A DNA stretch of 64,000 bases, from NCBI GenBank assembly GCA_036172665.1, contig CM069877.1, forward strand, positions 23,585,001 through 23,649,000, read 5' to 3'. The first letter of the stretch is position 1; the number at the start of each line of letters is the position of its first letter. Position numbers and translations under genes: made by a program. The notes under the pieces were generated by a model. That model saw only the letters and a list, made by a program, of their open reading frames with translations. It did no database searches and had not been told where the DNA came from. The stretch comes from Prosopocoilus inquinatus. Its lineage: Eukaryota; Arthropoda; Insecta; Coleoptera; Lucanidae. Positions 50,179 to 59,640 of this stretch are shown here, piece after piece.

Positions 50179-53100
50179 CTATTGCACTTCAGTCTCAATT
50201 GGCAACACACAGAGTTTGTTGGCAGCTCTCCTTGTTGCGCCAGTAGTTGTTTGAATGGTAGCTGCTCGAATCACGCCGTCTGTTCCTGGATGTAGGCTCA
50301 AAATGCGTCCGGACATCCATCTTTGCGGTGGTACTCCGACTTCCTTAATAATTACCAATTTCCCTACTTGTAAAGACGATTCGTGATGTTTGCGCCATTT
50401 CTTCCTCTCCTGAAGGTGATTCAGGTATTCTCTGGACCATCTCATCCAGAAATGCTGTTTGAGTTGCTGTACGTGTTGCCATCTCGATAGTCGATTCGAA
50501 GGAAGTGTAGTTAGGTATGGTTCCGCGATGTCGGTGAGTGAGGTTCCAATCAGAAAATGACCGGGAGTAAGAAAGGTTGGGTCGTTAGGATCCTCTGACA
50601 TGGGAGTAATAGGACGGGAATTCAACACTGCCTCTATTTGACTGAACAGAGTGTATAGTTCTTCAAAGGATAAATGAGCATTACGGGCGACACGCTGTAG
50701 ATGACCCTTTGCTGATTTTATGGCTGACTCCCATAACCCCCCAAAATGTGGTGAACGCGGAGGTATAAAATGCCACTGAATGTTTTGCTGAAGTAGACTG
50801 TTGAGTATCTTGTCTTGTTCAGGTTTATAGAAAAGATTATACAAGCGCTGCAGTTCTTTATTTGATCCCACGAAATTCGTGCCATTATCAGAGTATACAT
50901 GCGCTGGACAACCTCTTCTTGCGATGAATCTTTTTAGTGCACTTAGAAATGCGTCAGATGAAAGATTGCTCACTACTTCTATGTGTACAGCCTTTGTTGA
51001 AAGACATATAAACAGTGATGCATATGCCTTTATGATGCGGCTGTTACGTCTTGTACCATCACGAATGTAAAATGGTCCACAGTAATCCACACCCGAATTT
51101 AGGAAAGGTCGAGATGGTTCGACTCTCTTGGATGGTAGGTTTCCCATTATGTATTCTTCAACCTTCGGTTTAGCCTTGAAACAAGTCACACATTTTCTAA
51201 TTATATGTCGTACAGTTCGACGCGCACCTAATGGCCAATATCGAGCCCGAAGGGATGCTATTGTATGTTGTACACCTGCATGAAGTTGTCGCCTGTGTTC
51301 ATGTTCGATTACCATTTTCGTGAAAATATGACTTGTAGGCAATAGTATTTGGTGCTTTCGCTCATAGGATAATTGCGAATTTTGTATCCTACCTCCTACC
51401 CGTAGAATTCCATCTTTGTCAAGAAATGGATTCAAGCATAGTAGTTTGCTCTTACTATGCAGAGGCTGATTCTTACGCAGGCAATGTAGTTCGGGGCTAA
51501 AGGCTTCTTCCTGAACTAATTTTACAAGGATTGTGTTTGCATAAAGTAGCTCTTCAGTGTGCAATGTATCTTGAGAAAATTCTGAATGTAATCCCTTGAT
51601 TTTTGATATGGTGTTTCGTTTGAAACGAATGCAATATGCCACTACACGTATTAGTTTGTTCAAGTCGGAGTATCTTGTAAACAGATTATAATCATTACAA
51701 TTTATGAAGGTTTGTACACAATGGTCTTTACGAATTTCCAACTGTTCTTGATTGAGCTGATCTAGCTGATTGATAAGTAGTGGCGGAAAACAGTCCTCCT
51801 CCTTTGACAGCCAATCAGGTCCATGCCACCATAATTTGCACGTAGTTAATTGTTCTGGGGAGACACCTCTTGATATCAAGTCGGCCGGGTTATCTGAAGT
51901 TCTGACATGGTTCCAGTTTTCTATCTTAGTAAGAGTCTGTATTTCACTTACTCGATTAGAAACGAAGGTTTTCCATTTCCTTGATGTCGATCTTATCCAG
52001 AAAAGTACAATCGTGGAATCTGTCCACAACCGAATGTTTTTAATAGAAATATTGGTAGAAGATAGCACCTTTTCCAGAAGCTGTCCTAATAGAACTGCAC
52101 CGCATAGCTCTAGACGAGGAAGTGAAATGCACCTTGCAGGGGCAATTCTGGATTTCGAACACAATAGGTTACTGTTGATAAATCCATTTAAATTTACAGA
52201 TCTGAGGTAAATACAGGCTCCATAAGCCCTTTCACTTGCGTCACAGAAACCGCAAATTTCAAGGTAATCTACATGTTCATTAGTAACCACTAGTCTAGGT
52301 ATGTTTATATTTGGCAAATACTCTAGGTGTTTTTGAAACTGATTCCAAGATGAATGTATTTCCATGGGAACTGATTCGTCCCAGTGTAACCTTAGTAGCC
52401 ACAGTTTTTGTATCATGATTTTGGCTGTTATAATAATGGGGCTAACCAATCCCAATGGATCAAACAATTGCGATATTTTGGACAACATTGTTCTTTTAGT
52501 AAGCTTGCTAGATGGTTCGAAGCAGGTTTTCCGATATTGAAGTAAGTCTGTGGCGGGCTTCCATTGTAGACCAAGCGTCTTGACTCCATCCTTTGAGAGA
52601 TCTAAAGTAACTGCATCTGTCGTAGCGTCTGGAATGAGTTCGAGTAGCTGCTTGCAATTGGATGACCATTTACGAAGCTCAAATCCACCCTTTGGAAGTA
52701 TCGATGTGACTTCCGAAATGATTGTCTTGACATCGTGAATCGTGTTTGCACCGGTTAGGAGATCATCGACGTAAAAATCCTTGAGGATGATCGAGGATCC
52801 CGTAGGGTAATGTTCTGCTTCTTCTATAGCCAACTGTTGCATTGCTTTAACTGCCAGGTATGGTGCTGATGCCGTACCATATGTAACTCTTAACAACTCG
52901 TAGTCTTCGATTGGATCGTTAGGATTGAATCTCCAAACGATTCTTTGTAATTTCCGTTGAGATTCATTAACCAGGATTTGCCGATACATTTTGGCGATAT
53001 CAGCTGTAATTACATAACGATGTGTGCGAAATCGTAAGACAATGGAGAAAAGATCGTCTTGAAGAGTGGGACCAACCATTAGTAGGTCATTGAGGGATGT

Positions 53101-53916
53101 TCCGCTTGATGACTTGCAGGATCCGTCAAAAACTACTCTCAATTTCGTCGTGATGCTACTCTCCTTTAGTACAGCGTGATGGGGTAGATAGTAATTGGTC
53201 TTTCCCGACTCTGCTTCACTTTCCTTGGGAACCCTTTCCATATGTTTTAGGTCCAAGTATTCTTGCATAAATTGATTGCATTCAGCCTTTAGATGAGGCT
53301 GTTTACTTAATCTCCTTTCTAATGAATGTAACCGCCTTATTGCATTTGGCCGTGATTCGCCTAATTCAGTTACAGATGCCTTGAGTGGCAGTTGCACCAT
53401 GAATCTCCCACTTTCAGTTCTTTTGTAGGTGTTGTTGAAATGCGATTCACAAGCCATTTCATCAGTAGTTAATGGCGTCCTCCTTGGAGATTCTTCCAAT
53501 TGCCAAAATTTTGTTAAAGTGGCATCCAAATTTTCATGAATTGATAAATTACAAAGGGTGCTGTTAGAATTTTGGACATTGTTAGTTAGTTTTCCAGTAA
53601 CAATCCAACCAAGGCGTGTTTTTTGCAGATAGGGTTGATGTATAGCGGTTTTTATTTGTCCGACGCATAATAAACTCCAAAATATTTCCGCGCCTAACAA
53701 TAAATCAATTTTGTTCGAAACGTAGAACGTAGGATCTGCTAACTTGATACCTTTCGGTATGGAGAAATTCAATTTGTCAACAGATACTTGCGGGATATTT
53801 TCGGAAATGTTTTCTAACATTAAACATTTAATGTTGGTACGAAATGAGCTGTACATGGAGGAAATATTTACATTGACGGAGTGAGTTATTTGGGATTTTG
53901 TTCTATTTATTCCCAT
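50179..53916 (-). CDS. BEL/Pao Pol: RT, RNase H, integrase
   Basis: 1245 open codons. The start is the tail of an A17-type protease (GIKLADPTFYVSNKIDLLLGAEIF). RT follows, with LRVVFDGSCKSSSGTSLNDLL and VDDLLTGAN near residue 395, then the Pao RNase H region (GFCDASERAYGACIYLR) and integrase (RYWPLGARRTVRHIIRKCVTC, then SGVDYCGPF, YSDNGTNFVG and the ES/K helix). The C-terminal DUF5641-like part includes PGHFLIGTSLT and WSREYLNHLQERKKW. The protease catalytic D-S-G is absent: zinc-knuckle sequence joins MGINRTKSQ almost directly, so a deletion has removed the active site. Otherwise intact. Confidence 0.92.
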   Translation of the reverse strand: MGINRTKSQITHSVNVNISSMYSSFRTNIKCLMLENISENIPQVSVDKLNFSIPKGIKLADPTFYVSNKIDLLLGAEIFWSLLCVGQIKTAIHQPYLQKTRLGWIVTGKLTNNVQNSNSTLCNLSIHENLDATLTKFWQLEESPRRTPLTTDEMACESHFNNTYKRTESGRFMVQLPLKASVTELGESRPNAIRRLHSLERRLSKQPHLKAECNQFMQEYLDLKHMERVPKESEAESGKTNYYLPHHAVLKESSITTKLRVVFDGSCKSSSGTSLNDLLMVGPTLQDDLFSIVLRFRTHRYVITADIAKMYRQILVNESQRKLQRIVWRFNPNDPIEDYELLRVTYGTASAPYLAVKAMQQLAIEEAEHYPTGSSIILKDFYVDDLLTGANTIHDVKTIISEVTSILPKGGFELRKWSSNCKQLLELIPDATTDAVTLDLSKDGVKTLGLQWKPATDLLQYRKTCFEPSSKLTKRTMLSKISQLFDPLGLVSPIIITAKIMIQKLWLLRLHWDESVPMEIHSSWNQFQKHLEYLPNINIPRLVVTNEHVDYLEICGFCDASERAYGACIYLRSVNLNGFINSNLLCSKSRIAPARCISLPRLELCGAVLLGQLLEKVLSSTNISIKNIRLWTDSTIVLFWIRSTSRKWKTFVSNRVSEIQTLTKIENWNHVRTSDNPADLISRGVSPEQLTTCKLWWHGPDWLSKEEDCFPPLLINQLDQLNQEQLEIRKDHCVQTFINCNDYNLFTRYSDLNKLIRVVAYCIRFKRNTISKIKGLHSEFSQDTLHTEELLYANTILVKLVQEEAFSPELHCLRKNQPLHSKSKLLCLNPFLDKDGILRVGGRIQNSQLSYERKHQILLPTSHIFTKMVIEHEHRRQLHAGVQHTIASLRARYWPLGARRTVRHIIRKCVTCFKAKPKVEEYIMGNLPSKRVEPSRPFLNSGVDYCGPFYIRDGTRRNSRIIKAYASLFICLSTKAVHIEVVSNLSSDAFLSALKRFIARRGCPAHVYSDNGTNFVGSNKELQRLYNLFYKPEQDKILNSLLQQNIQWHFIPPRSPHFGGLWESAIKSAKGHLQRVARNAHLSFEELYTLFSQIEAVLNSRPITPMSEDPNDPTFLTPGHFLIGTSLTDIAEPYLTTLPSNRLSRWQHVQQLKQHFWMRWSREYLNHLQERKKWRKHHESSLQVGKLVIIKEVGVPPQRWMSGRILSLHPGTDGVIRAATIQTTTGATRRAANKLCVLPIETEVQ

Positions 53917-53939
53917 GACAGGAATAGATACTGATGTCC

Positions 53940-54308
53940 AGAATCCTCTTTAATTGGAAAGTGCAGAAGGGTATTGTGTCGCTTCCCACATTTCTTACAA
54001 GGTCCTGATGTACACTTCATCAATTGATGTCCATGTTTTAAGCAGTTGATACACAGATTATTGCGCTTTGCTTCTTGTAGACTTTTTCAATTGACAGATT
54101 CAGAAAGTTTTTGCAATGGTAAATGAGATGACTCTCTTTGCAGTAGATGCATGTCTGTTTCTGCGAGACAAAATGGGAAAGCGTGGATTTAGTTTGAGAA
54201 TGGGCTGGTGGACATTTTGTTGATATGATTTCTAAAGTGTCATATTTATGTGCCAAGAAATCTGTCATTTGCTTAAAGGAGGGAATGTCAGATTTTGAGA
54301 TACTATTT
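53940..54308 (-). pseudogene. BEL Gag C-terminal part with zinc knuckles, frameshifted
   Basis: Minus strand: SQKQTCIYCKESHLIYHCKNF (a C-x2-C-x3-H-x4-C knuckle of the BEL type), then in another frame CINCLKHGHQLMKC and CKKCGKRHNTLLHF. A TAG near 54308 and a shift near 54055 break the chain to Gag and to Pol. Confidence 0.75.
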
Positions 54309-54310
54309 TC

Positions 54311-55102
54311 CTATTCCTTGTTGGTAATATGATCTATCTTTGAGGCAATTAGGTGCATTAAGAGATCATCCCACGTATTTGTTGGGCGCTCCGAGGCCTT
54401 CAGAGCTCTCAAATGTTTTAGAGCGCCATCTAGAATTTGTCGCAATATCGAAGAATTTTGTTTGTGTGCAATCGGAAGCTCGAATATTGCACGTACATGT
54501 TTTTGTATGATCAATCGTTTATTGTTGTACCTATCTATCAGCATTTGCCAAGCATCTTGATAATTTGTAGAAGAAATTTCTAATGAACTAATAACTTTTG
54601 CAGCTTCCCCTTGAACTGATGATTTTAAATAATGAAACTTCTGAATTTCAGTTATACTATGATTGGTGTGAATTAATGACATAAACGTGTCATGGAATGG
54701 AAACCAGTCATATGTTCCGGAAAATGTCGGTAATTTAATTGTTGGAAGACGTACATTATTGACTATATTATTTTCAATATTTTCTGAACTAGATTTGTTA
54801 TCAGCAGAATATAAGCTTAACTCGCTTAAGAATTTCTCCACCCTACTAATTGTGCGAAAATAATTGTTTTCAAATTCTTCCCTGTCTTGATCATGTTGTT
54901 CTGATTCTTCTTCTAGGAGCTCAAGTTGGGATTGAATATCCTCAAATTGTGTTCGACATTGTCGGATTACTGTGAACCGTTCCTTTAGCTCAATAATATC
55001 AGTTGTTGCTGACAATGATGCATAAAGATTTCTAAATCTTGTAAGAGCTCCCTTTATTTGTTTTCTCTTATTTTTGAGATTTTTTAAACTAGCTTCACTC
55101 AT
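54311..55102 (-). CDS. BEL/Pao Gag, DUF1759-type
   Basis: 263 codons. A helical, charged N-terminus (residues 1-95, coiled coil with LEEESEQHDQDREEF) is followed by the DUF1759 capsid-like domain: LPTIKLPTFSGTYDWFPFHDTF, KFHYLKSSVQGEAAKVI, and AWQMLIDRYNNKRLI. Typical BEL Gag organisation; it lies 176 nt after the 5' LTR. A stop (54311) cuts it before the knuckles. Confidence 0.9.
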   Translation of the reverse strand: MSEASLKNLKNKRKQIKGALTRFRNLYASLSATTDIIELKERFTVIRQCRTQFEDIQSQLELLEEESEQHDQDREEFENNYFRTISRVEKFLSELSLYSADNKSSSENIENNIVNNVRLPTIKLPTFSGTYDWFPFHDTFMSLIHTNHSITEIQKFHYLKSSVQGEAAKVISSLEISSTNYQDAWQMLIDRYNNKRLIIQKHVRAIFELPIAHKQNSSILRQILDGALKHLRALKASERPTNTWDDLLMHLIASKIDHITNKE

Positions 55103-55258
55103 AATGATTTTGCGATTGGCAGTGTTGAAAGGGAAGGGACAGAAAAAATGTGTTTACTCACAGACTGTACAAGTGACGTTGCGTAACCTTGGGATGGCTT
55201 CTTTGGTGGAGATCGCTCGCGGTGTCTTCCTTTTCTTTTTCGAAATTTCTATTGCTGT

Positions 55259-55276
55259 ATCCGGCTCGAAGGACCA
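55259..55276 (-). other. BEL primer binding site, tRNA-Tyr
   Basis: Minus strand TGGTCCTTCGAGCCGGAT, one base inside the 5' LTR. It is complementary to the 3' end of insect tRNA-Tyr (CCGGCTCGAAGGACCA) over 18 nt. Confidence 0.75.
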
Positions 55277-55277
55277 A

Positions 55278-55878
55278 TGATGGGGTGTTGCCGTGCATAA
55301 GCATGAACAACTGCTTTCTCGTAGTAAAGTAAAACACACACCGTAGAATTTAGAATTTAATTACTCAAAAATAAAACACTAAAAACTACTACAATTAAAG
55401 ATTACCATTAAATTAACCGAAATGCATGAAATATGAAGGCGAGTATCTGCGTTGAATTTAGTTATGTGTCTAACTATTGAAGGTTCAAACGGTACTGAGA
55501 CTTTCGCTTTAAAACGTGTAACTTCTGGCCAGGTAAAAATAAAGGATCAACCAAAGAGCCGAAAGGCACGGTTCTCAAGAGATTCTAACAATACTAAGTA
55601 AGGAATGCGGGGTGTCCTCCGGCCAAGCCCTGACACAACAGGTTAACCGGAATTACAGGGGTGACACCGCCCGAGGGACATTAGCGCGAAGTGACCGTAG
55701 ATAAATACTTGACTATTTAGAACAGCAGCAGCGCCTTGTAAATAAATATATAAAAATTCGGTATTACAAATTAGACTAGCCTAATTAACAAATTTAAAAT
55801 AAATGTATATGCACACATGAGCGCGAACATGCCGCCCACGTTGAAAGAACTTCTTTCAAGATAACGAACGTGACTACA
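55278..55878 (-). repeat. BEL 5' LTR (uninterrupted)
   Basis: 601 bp, same termini as 49353-50178. Serves as the empty site for the hammerhead insertion at 49.66 kb. Confidence 0.88.
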
Positions 55879-56377
55879 CTATTGCACTTCAGTCTCAATT
55901 GGCAACACACAGAGTTTGTTGGCAGCTCTCCTTGTTGCGCCAGTAGTTGTTTGAATGGTAGCTGCTCGAATCACGCCGTCTGTTCCTTAATAATTACCAA
56001 TTTCCCTACTTGTAAAGACGATGATGTTTGCGCCATTTCTTCCTCTCCTGAAGGTGATTCAGGTATTCTCTGGACCATCTCATCCAGAAATGCTGTTTGA
56101 GTTGCTGTACGTGTTGCCATCTCGATAGTCGATTCGAAGGAAGTGTAGTTAGGTATGGTTCCGCGATGTCGGTGAGTGAGGTTCCAATCAGAAAATGACC
56201 GAGAGTAAGAAAGGTTGGGTCGTTAGGATCCTCTGACATGGGAGTAATAGGACGGGAATTCAACACTGCCTCTATTTGACTGAACAGAGTGTATAGTTCT
56301 TCAAAGGATAAATGAGCATTACGGGCGACACGCTGTAGATGACCCTTTGCTGATTTTATGGCTGACTCCCATAACCC
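55879..56377 (-). pseudogene. BEL Pol C-terminal fragment, copy B
   Basis: Directly adjoins the 5' LTR of copy A, giving an LTR-internal-LTR-internal tandem. The minus strand encodes GGLWESAIKSAKGHLQRVA through WSREYLNHLQERKKW, nearly identical to the end of copy A Pol. A deletion between TTCCT repeats (about 55985) removes about 70 bp, and another short deletion lies near 56022. Ends abruptly at 56377. Confidence 0.85.
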
Positions 56378-56575
56378 CCCATTCCCACTGCAGACCAAAA
56401 ACGACTTGCCCAATTTATCCGCAATTGCAATTGAGCAAGTCGTTTTTGGTCTGCAGTGGGAATGTCGAGCTACGTCTCTGCTGAAGAAGCCCCAAGCAGG
56501 ACTGAAACAGCTGTCCAGAGGCTGGTCGAGGTTCTCACTGCAATCAAAAACGATTTGCACAAAATTTTTCTAAAA
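56378..56575. mobile_element. Hammerhead unit, family 4, at the BEL/Gypsy B junction
   Basis: Starts ATTCCCACTGCAGACC, folds back over about 40 bp, then runs through a hammerhead motif to GCACAAAATTTTTCTAAAA, the same end as the arm at 19382. No TSD: BEL sequence lies on the left and Gypsy B pol on the right, so it marks a rearrangement junction. Confidence 0.75.
56476..56520 (+). ncRNA. Hammerhead ribozyme-like motif, family 4
   Basis: CTCTG, CTGAAGA, AGCCC-CAAGCA-GGACT, GAAACAGCTGTC, CAGAG. Stem I CTCTG/CAGAG; one mismatch in stem II; GAAA and the self-complementary ACAGCTGT intact. Confidence 0.6.
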
Positions 56576-57244
56576 CTATTTTAACGGTCTGTGATCCGTG
56601 TAGATGGTAAATTTCGTCCCGTAGAGGTAACATCTGAAATGTTTAATAGCCCAAACAACTGCTAAGCACTCCTGTTGAGTCACGTCATAATTTCGCTCGG
56701 CTTTGTTGAGTTGTCGGCTGGCATAAGCTATAGGTCTTTCATATTTACCTTCCGTTTGACTTAGCACAGCGCCTATAGCTGTTCCAGAAGCATCAGTAGC
56801 CAGTATGAACGGTTCCTCAAAATTAGGGTATTTCAGGACTGGTGGACTGCAGAGCCTTTCTTTGAGGTATTCAAACGCGTCCTCTTGTTCCTGTGTCCAT
56901 ACCAACTCAACATCCTTCTTCGTGAGCGATGTTAAGGGGATTGCCTTGTGTGAAAACTCTGGGATAAATTTCCTGTAAAATCTCACTAATCCTAGGAACG
57001 CTCTTACGTCCTTCACATTTCTAGGTCTCGGGTAATTTTTCACGACACTCAATTTTTCAGGGTCCGGTTTCACTCCTTCTTCGGGTATTATATGTCCCAA
57101 ATATTTAGCTTCTCTGGCTAAAAACTTACACTTTGACGGCTTCAACTTTAAATTGGCTTTCCTGAGCCTTTCAAACACCTCGGTCAACCTTTCCAAATGT
57201 TCGTTTAGTGTTTTGCTAAACACGATGATATCGTCGAGGTACAC
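56576..57244 (-). pseudogene. Gypsy B RT (second half) and RNase H, truncated
   Basis: Begins at MYLDDIIVFSKTL (catalytic YLDD) and continues through RT thumb (FLAREAKYLGH, VRAFLGLVRFYRKFIPEF) into RNase H (FILATDASGTAIGAVLSQ, TQQECLAVVWAIKHF, YTDHRPLK). It is cut off inside RNase H by the hammerhead junction at 56575. Integrase is missing from the window. Confidence 0.88.
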
Positions 57245-57268
57245 TAAACATTTGTCCCCTGTCAGTCC

Positions 57269-58141
57269 CTACATCACTGAATACATTAGTCTTTGAAAGG
57301 TGCTTGGCGCATTTGCCAATCCAAACGGCATTCTTAGGCATTCATAGTGACCATTGGGAGTTGAAAATCCTGTTTTCTCCCTATCCTTCGGGTCCACCTC
57401 TACTTGCCAATATCCGCTTGCCAGATCCAACGTGGAAAAGAACTTTGCATTCCCTAGTTGATCGATAGTCTCCTGGAGGTTCGGTAATGGGAAGTAGTCT
57501 CGCTTAGTGATGGAATTTAGTGCCCTGTAGTCTATACAGACGCGAATTTTATTCTCACCTTCTGCGGCTTTCTTCTTTACCATAATTACCGGCGCACTCC
57601 AAGGAGAGGAGGACTCTTTAATCACTCCCTGCTCTATCATTTCTCCGATCTGGTTTTGGAGCTCCTTCCGCTGACTGTATGGCACTCTGTACGGCGCTTT
57701 GGTTATAGGCGGCACTTCCTCTGTGATAATCTTGTGCTTCACCTCGTGCGTGCATCCCAATTTCACATCTTTTCCCATAAATATGTCGCCGTACGTTTGC
57801 ACTAAATTGAGCAGCTTGTCTTTTTCTTCTCTTCTTAGGTGTTCAAGTTCTAGCTTTTCTAATATCCCAGCTTTCTTCAAATCTATCTTGTTTATGGTGA
57901 CTCGTCTTTTCTTTCTTTCTTCTAAACGTTGGTTCACTTCAATTTCTTCACTGTAGGCAACTATCGTGTTCTTAGGTATCCTCACCTTCTCGTTGGTGAT
58001 ATTCATGACGCAGACTGGCACTTCACGTCCGGCTTTTGAAACTGTTCGTGCCACTATAAGTCCGTGGATTAGCATATGAGCGGGTTCTAGCATTATATCT
58101 TGCTCAGAGGGGTACCTCCTCTGCACAGCCACACATACCAT
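57269..58141 (-). pseudogene. Gypsy B RT (first half)
   Basis: IRVCIDYRALNSITKRDYFPLP, LDLASGYWQVEV and MPFGLANAPSTFQRLM are the first RT blocks. A TAG at about 57266-57268 separates it from the YLDD half in the same frame. The upstream residues 1-110 form the linker after the macrodomain. Confidence 0.88.
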
Positions 58142-58183
58142 TTGACATCTTGGAGGAATATCTGTCGTGTTCTTAATTCGGAC

Positions 58184-59194
58184 TTAGCAGCGACCAACTA
58201 CCTTACCCGGATTATCAATCGTCATTGGTCGTGACGAGCGTAATCTGTGATCTTCTCCTAGAGTCTCCTTTTTTATAACTTTCCTAACTTTTCTTCCGCT
58301 TTTATGTTCATTTTCCACTTCTTTACACTTAGGCAACATTACATTCCTTTCGGTTTTTCTTTCCAATACGTCACTTGCATTTTCCTTTGCTTGCCTATTG
58401 TCTTTAAACACATAGACTACGATGTTTATTTTTATTCCCACGAACACACTCTCTATAATCTTGCTGACCACTTTCCAATTTAATCCATCTAGTCCGCATC
58501 CTATCCTAGGCATCGCTAGCTTCCGGACTCTGTTCTGTAGACAGTGATCCCGTAGACAAACTAACGCCTGTTCTAAGGACTCGTAAGTGGGTTTTTCGTG
58601 ACTTCGATTCTTGGTTACAAGATAATACTTAAACCTGTACTTTCTATTTGCCAAGTGGTCTTGCAATACTGCTATCTCTCCGACTAGAGCATTTTGCCTT
58701 CTCAAAACTCCAACCCGTCCAAATCTTTGTTTGAACTCTAGTGCGATACCCTTATTCATGTGGAGATCTCTTGCTACACAATGGACTAAGGAGTATTCCT
58801 CCGGAGCTGAGAATAAATCACCATAAACTTCCCTTATTTTAACCCGTTTTTGCTCAAATTTTTTATCGTTTTCACGCACTTTCCTTTCGCACTGTTCTTT
58901 GATCTTGAGATTACTTTTACTCTTCTGTTCCGGTTCTAATTTTACTTTTGCCGTCGATTTTTCCTTTCCCTGTTCCACAACTTCACTATAGCTGGGCTTT
59001 CTCCTTTCCTTTTCTATTTCAGGAAATCCCTTTTTTCTATTGTTTATCCTTTCCTGTTCTTGCTTTCTTAGCTCTTGAACTTCTCTGTTGCTTGGCTGCA
59101 TTCTTCGATCCCGGTGTTGAGATTCTGTAGATCTCTCAGATTCTGTAGATCTGTGGTGCGTTCTTCGAAGATTAGCCTTCTTCCTTCTAGACAT
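58184..59194 (-). CDS. Gypsy B macrodomain protein segment between protease and RT
   Basis: 336 codons, in the same frame as RT with one TAG (58184) between them, so it is probably part of the Pol polyprotein. Residues 1-120 are lysine/arginine/glutamate-rich. Residues 122-265 (58831-58400) form a TARG1/OARD1-like macrodomain: VYGDLFSAPEEYSLVHCVARDLHM, GIALEFKQRFG, YYLVTKNRSHEKPTYESL, LAMPRIGCGLDGLNW, INIVVYVF. The GCGLD aspartate is kept. It is clearly related to the family A macrodomain but placed upstream of RT and lacks the CCCH finger. Basic tail after residue 270. Activity on ADP-ribose is inferred. Confidence 0.85.
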   Translation of the reverse strand: MSRRKKANLRRTHHRSTESERSTESQHRDRRMQPSNREVQELRKQEQERINNRKKGFPEIEKERRKPSYSEVVEQGKEKSTAKVKLEPEQKSKSNLKIKEQCERKVRENDKKFEQKRVKIREVYGDLFSAPEEYSLVHCVARDLHMNKGIALEFKQRFGRVGVLRRQNALVGEIAVLQDHLANRKYRFKYYLVTKNRSHEKPTYESLEQALVCLRDHCLQNRVRKLAMPRIGCGLDGLNWKVVSKIIESVFVGIKINIVVYVFKDNRQAKENASDVLERKTERNVMLPKCKEVENEHKSGRKVRKVIKKETLGEDHRLRSSRPMTIDNPGKVVGRC

Positions 59195-59289
59195 GGTTTT
59201 CCAGCCTTCTTCTTGGCGTAGAGCGTAAGTGTCGTCGTATCCCTGATTGCTTAAATCGTTTTGACTTAATAGCTCTATTTTTTCTCTTC

Positions 59290-59640
59290 CTAGCCTGAGG
59301 ACATTTTCCCATAGTCGACTGATGCGCTGTAGGCTTGAAGAAAGTCTCTACCAAGGAGGCCATCCACTTTCAGGTTAACGGAATCCGAATATATCATGCA
59401 TTTGGTATCGTAAGTCCGATTCCCTATTCGGAATGGTAATACGATGGATCCCAAACATGGCTCTTCATCTCCTGAAATTCCTCGGAAAACCACTTGCGGT
59501 TCTGGTTTATTTCGGGCCCCGATTCGTCGAATAAACTCTTCTTTTAGTTGGTCAAAGAGGCGCCTGTATCCACTAGCATTGCAGCTACGTGACCTCGTAC
59601 TTCCGGTAGGACAATACACTGATTTCCTTCCTCTTCGACC
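59290..59640 (-). pseudogene. Gypsy B aspartic protease, frameshifted
   Basis: The active-site block AAMLVDTGASLTN is read at about 59590-59550 in one frame, while the following EEFIRRIGARN ... VDGLLGRDFLQAYSASVDY (flap and the LLGRD strand) is in another. A shift near 59550 breaks the enzyme. Confidence 0.7.

Larger units (their letters stand above)
49353..55878 (-). mobile_element. BEL/Pao element, copy A
   Basis: Minus-strand order: 5' LTR (55878-55278), tRNA-Tyr primer site, Gag (DUF1759), zinc knuckles, Pol, 3' LTR (50178-49353). The LTRs are near identical apart from a 238-bp hammerhead insertion in the left one and a small indel region near 49420. Beyond the 5' LTR lies the end of a second BEL copy rather than a target duplication. 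Confidence 0.88.

Noticed and set aside
55259..55276. tRNA-Tyr gene
   Set aside because: Only the 18-nt 3' segment is present, one base from a BEL LTR; it is a primer binding site.
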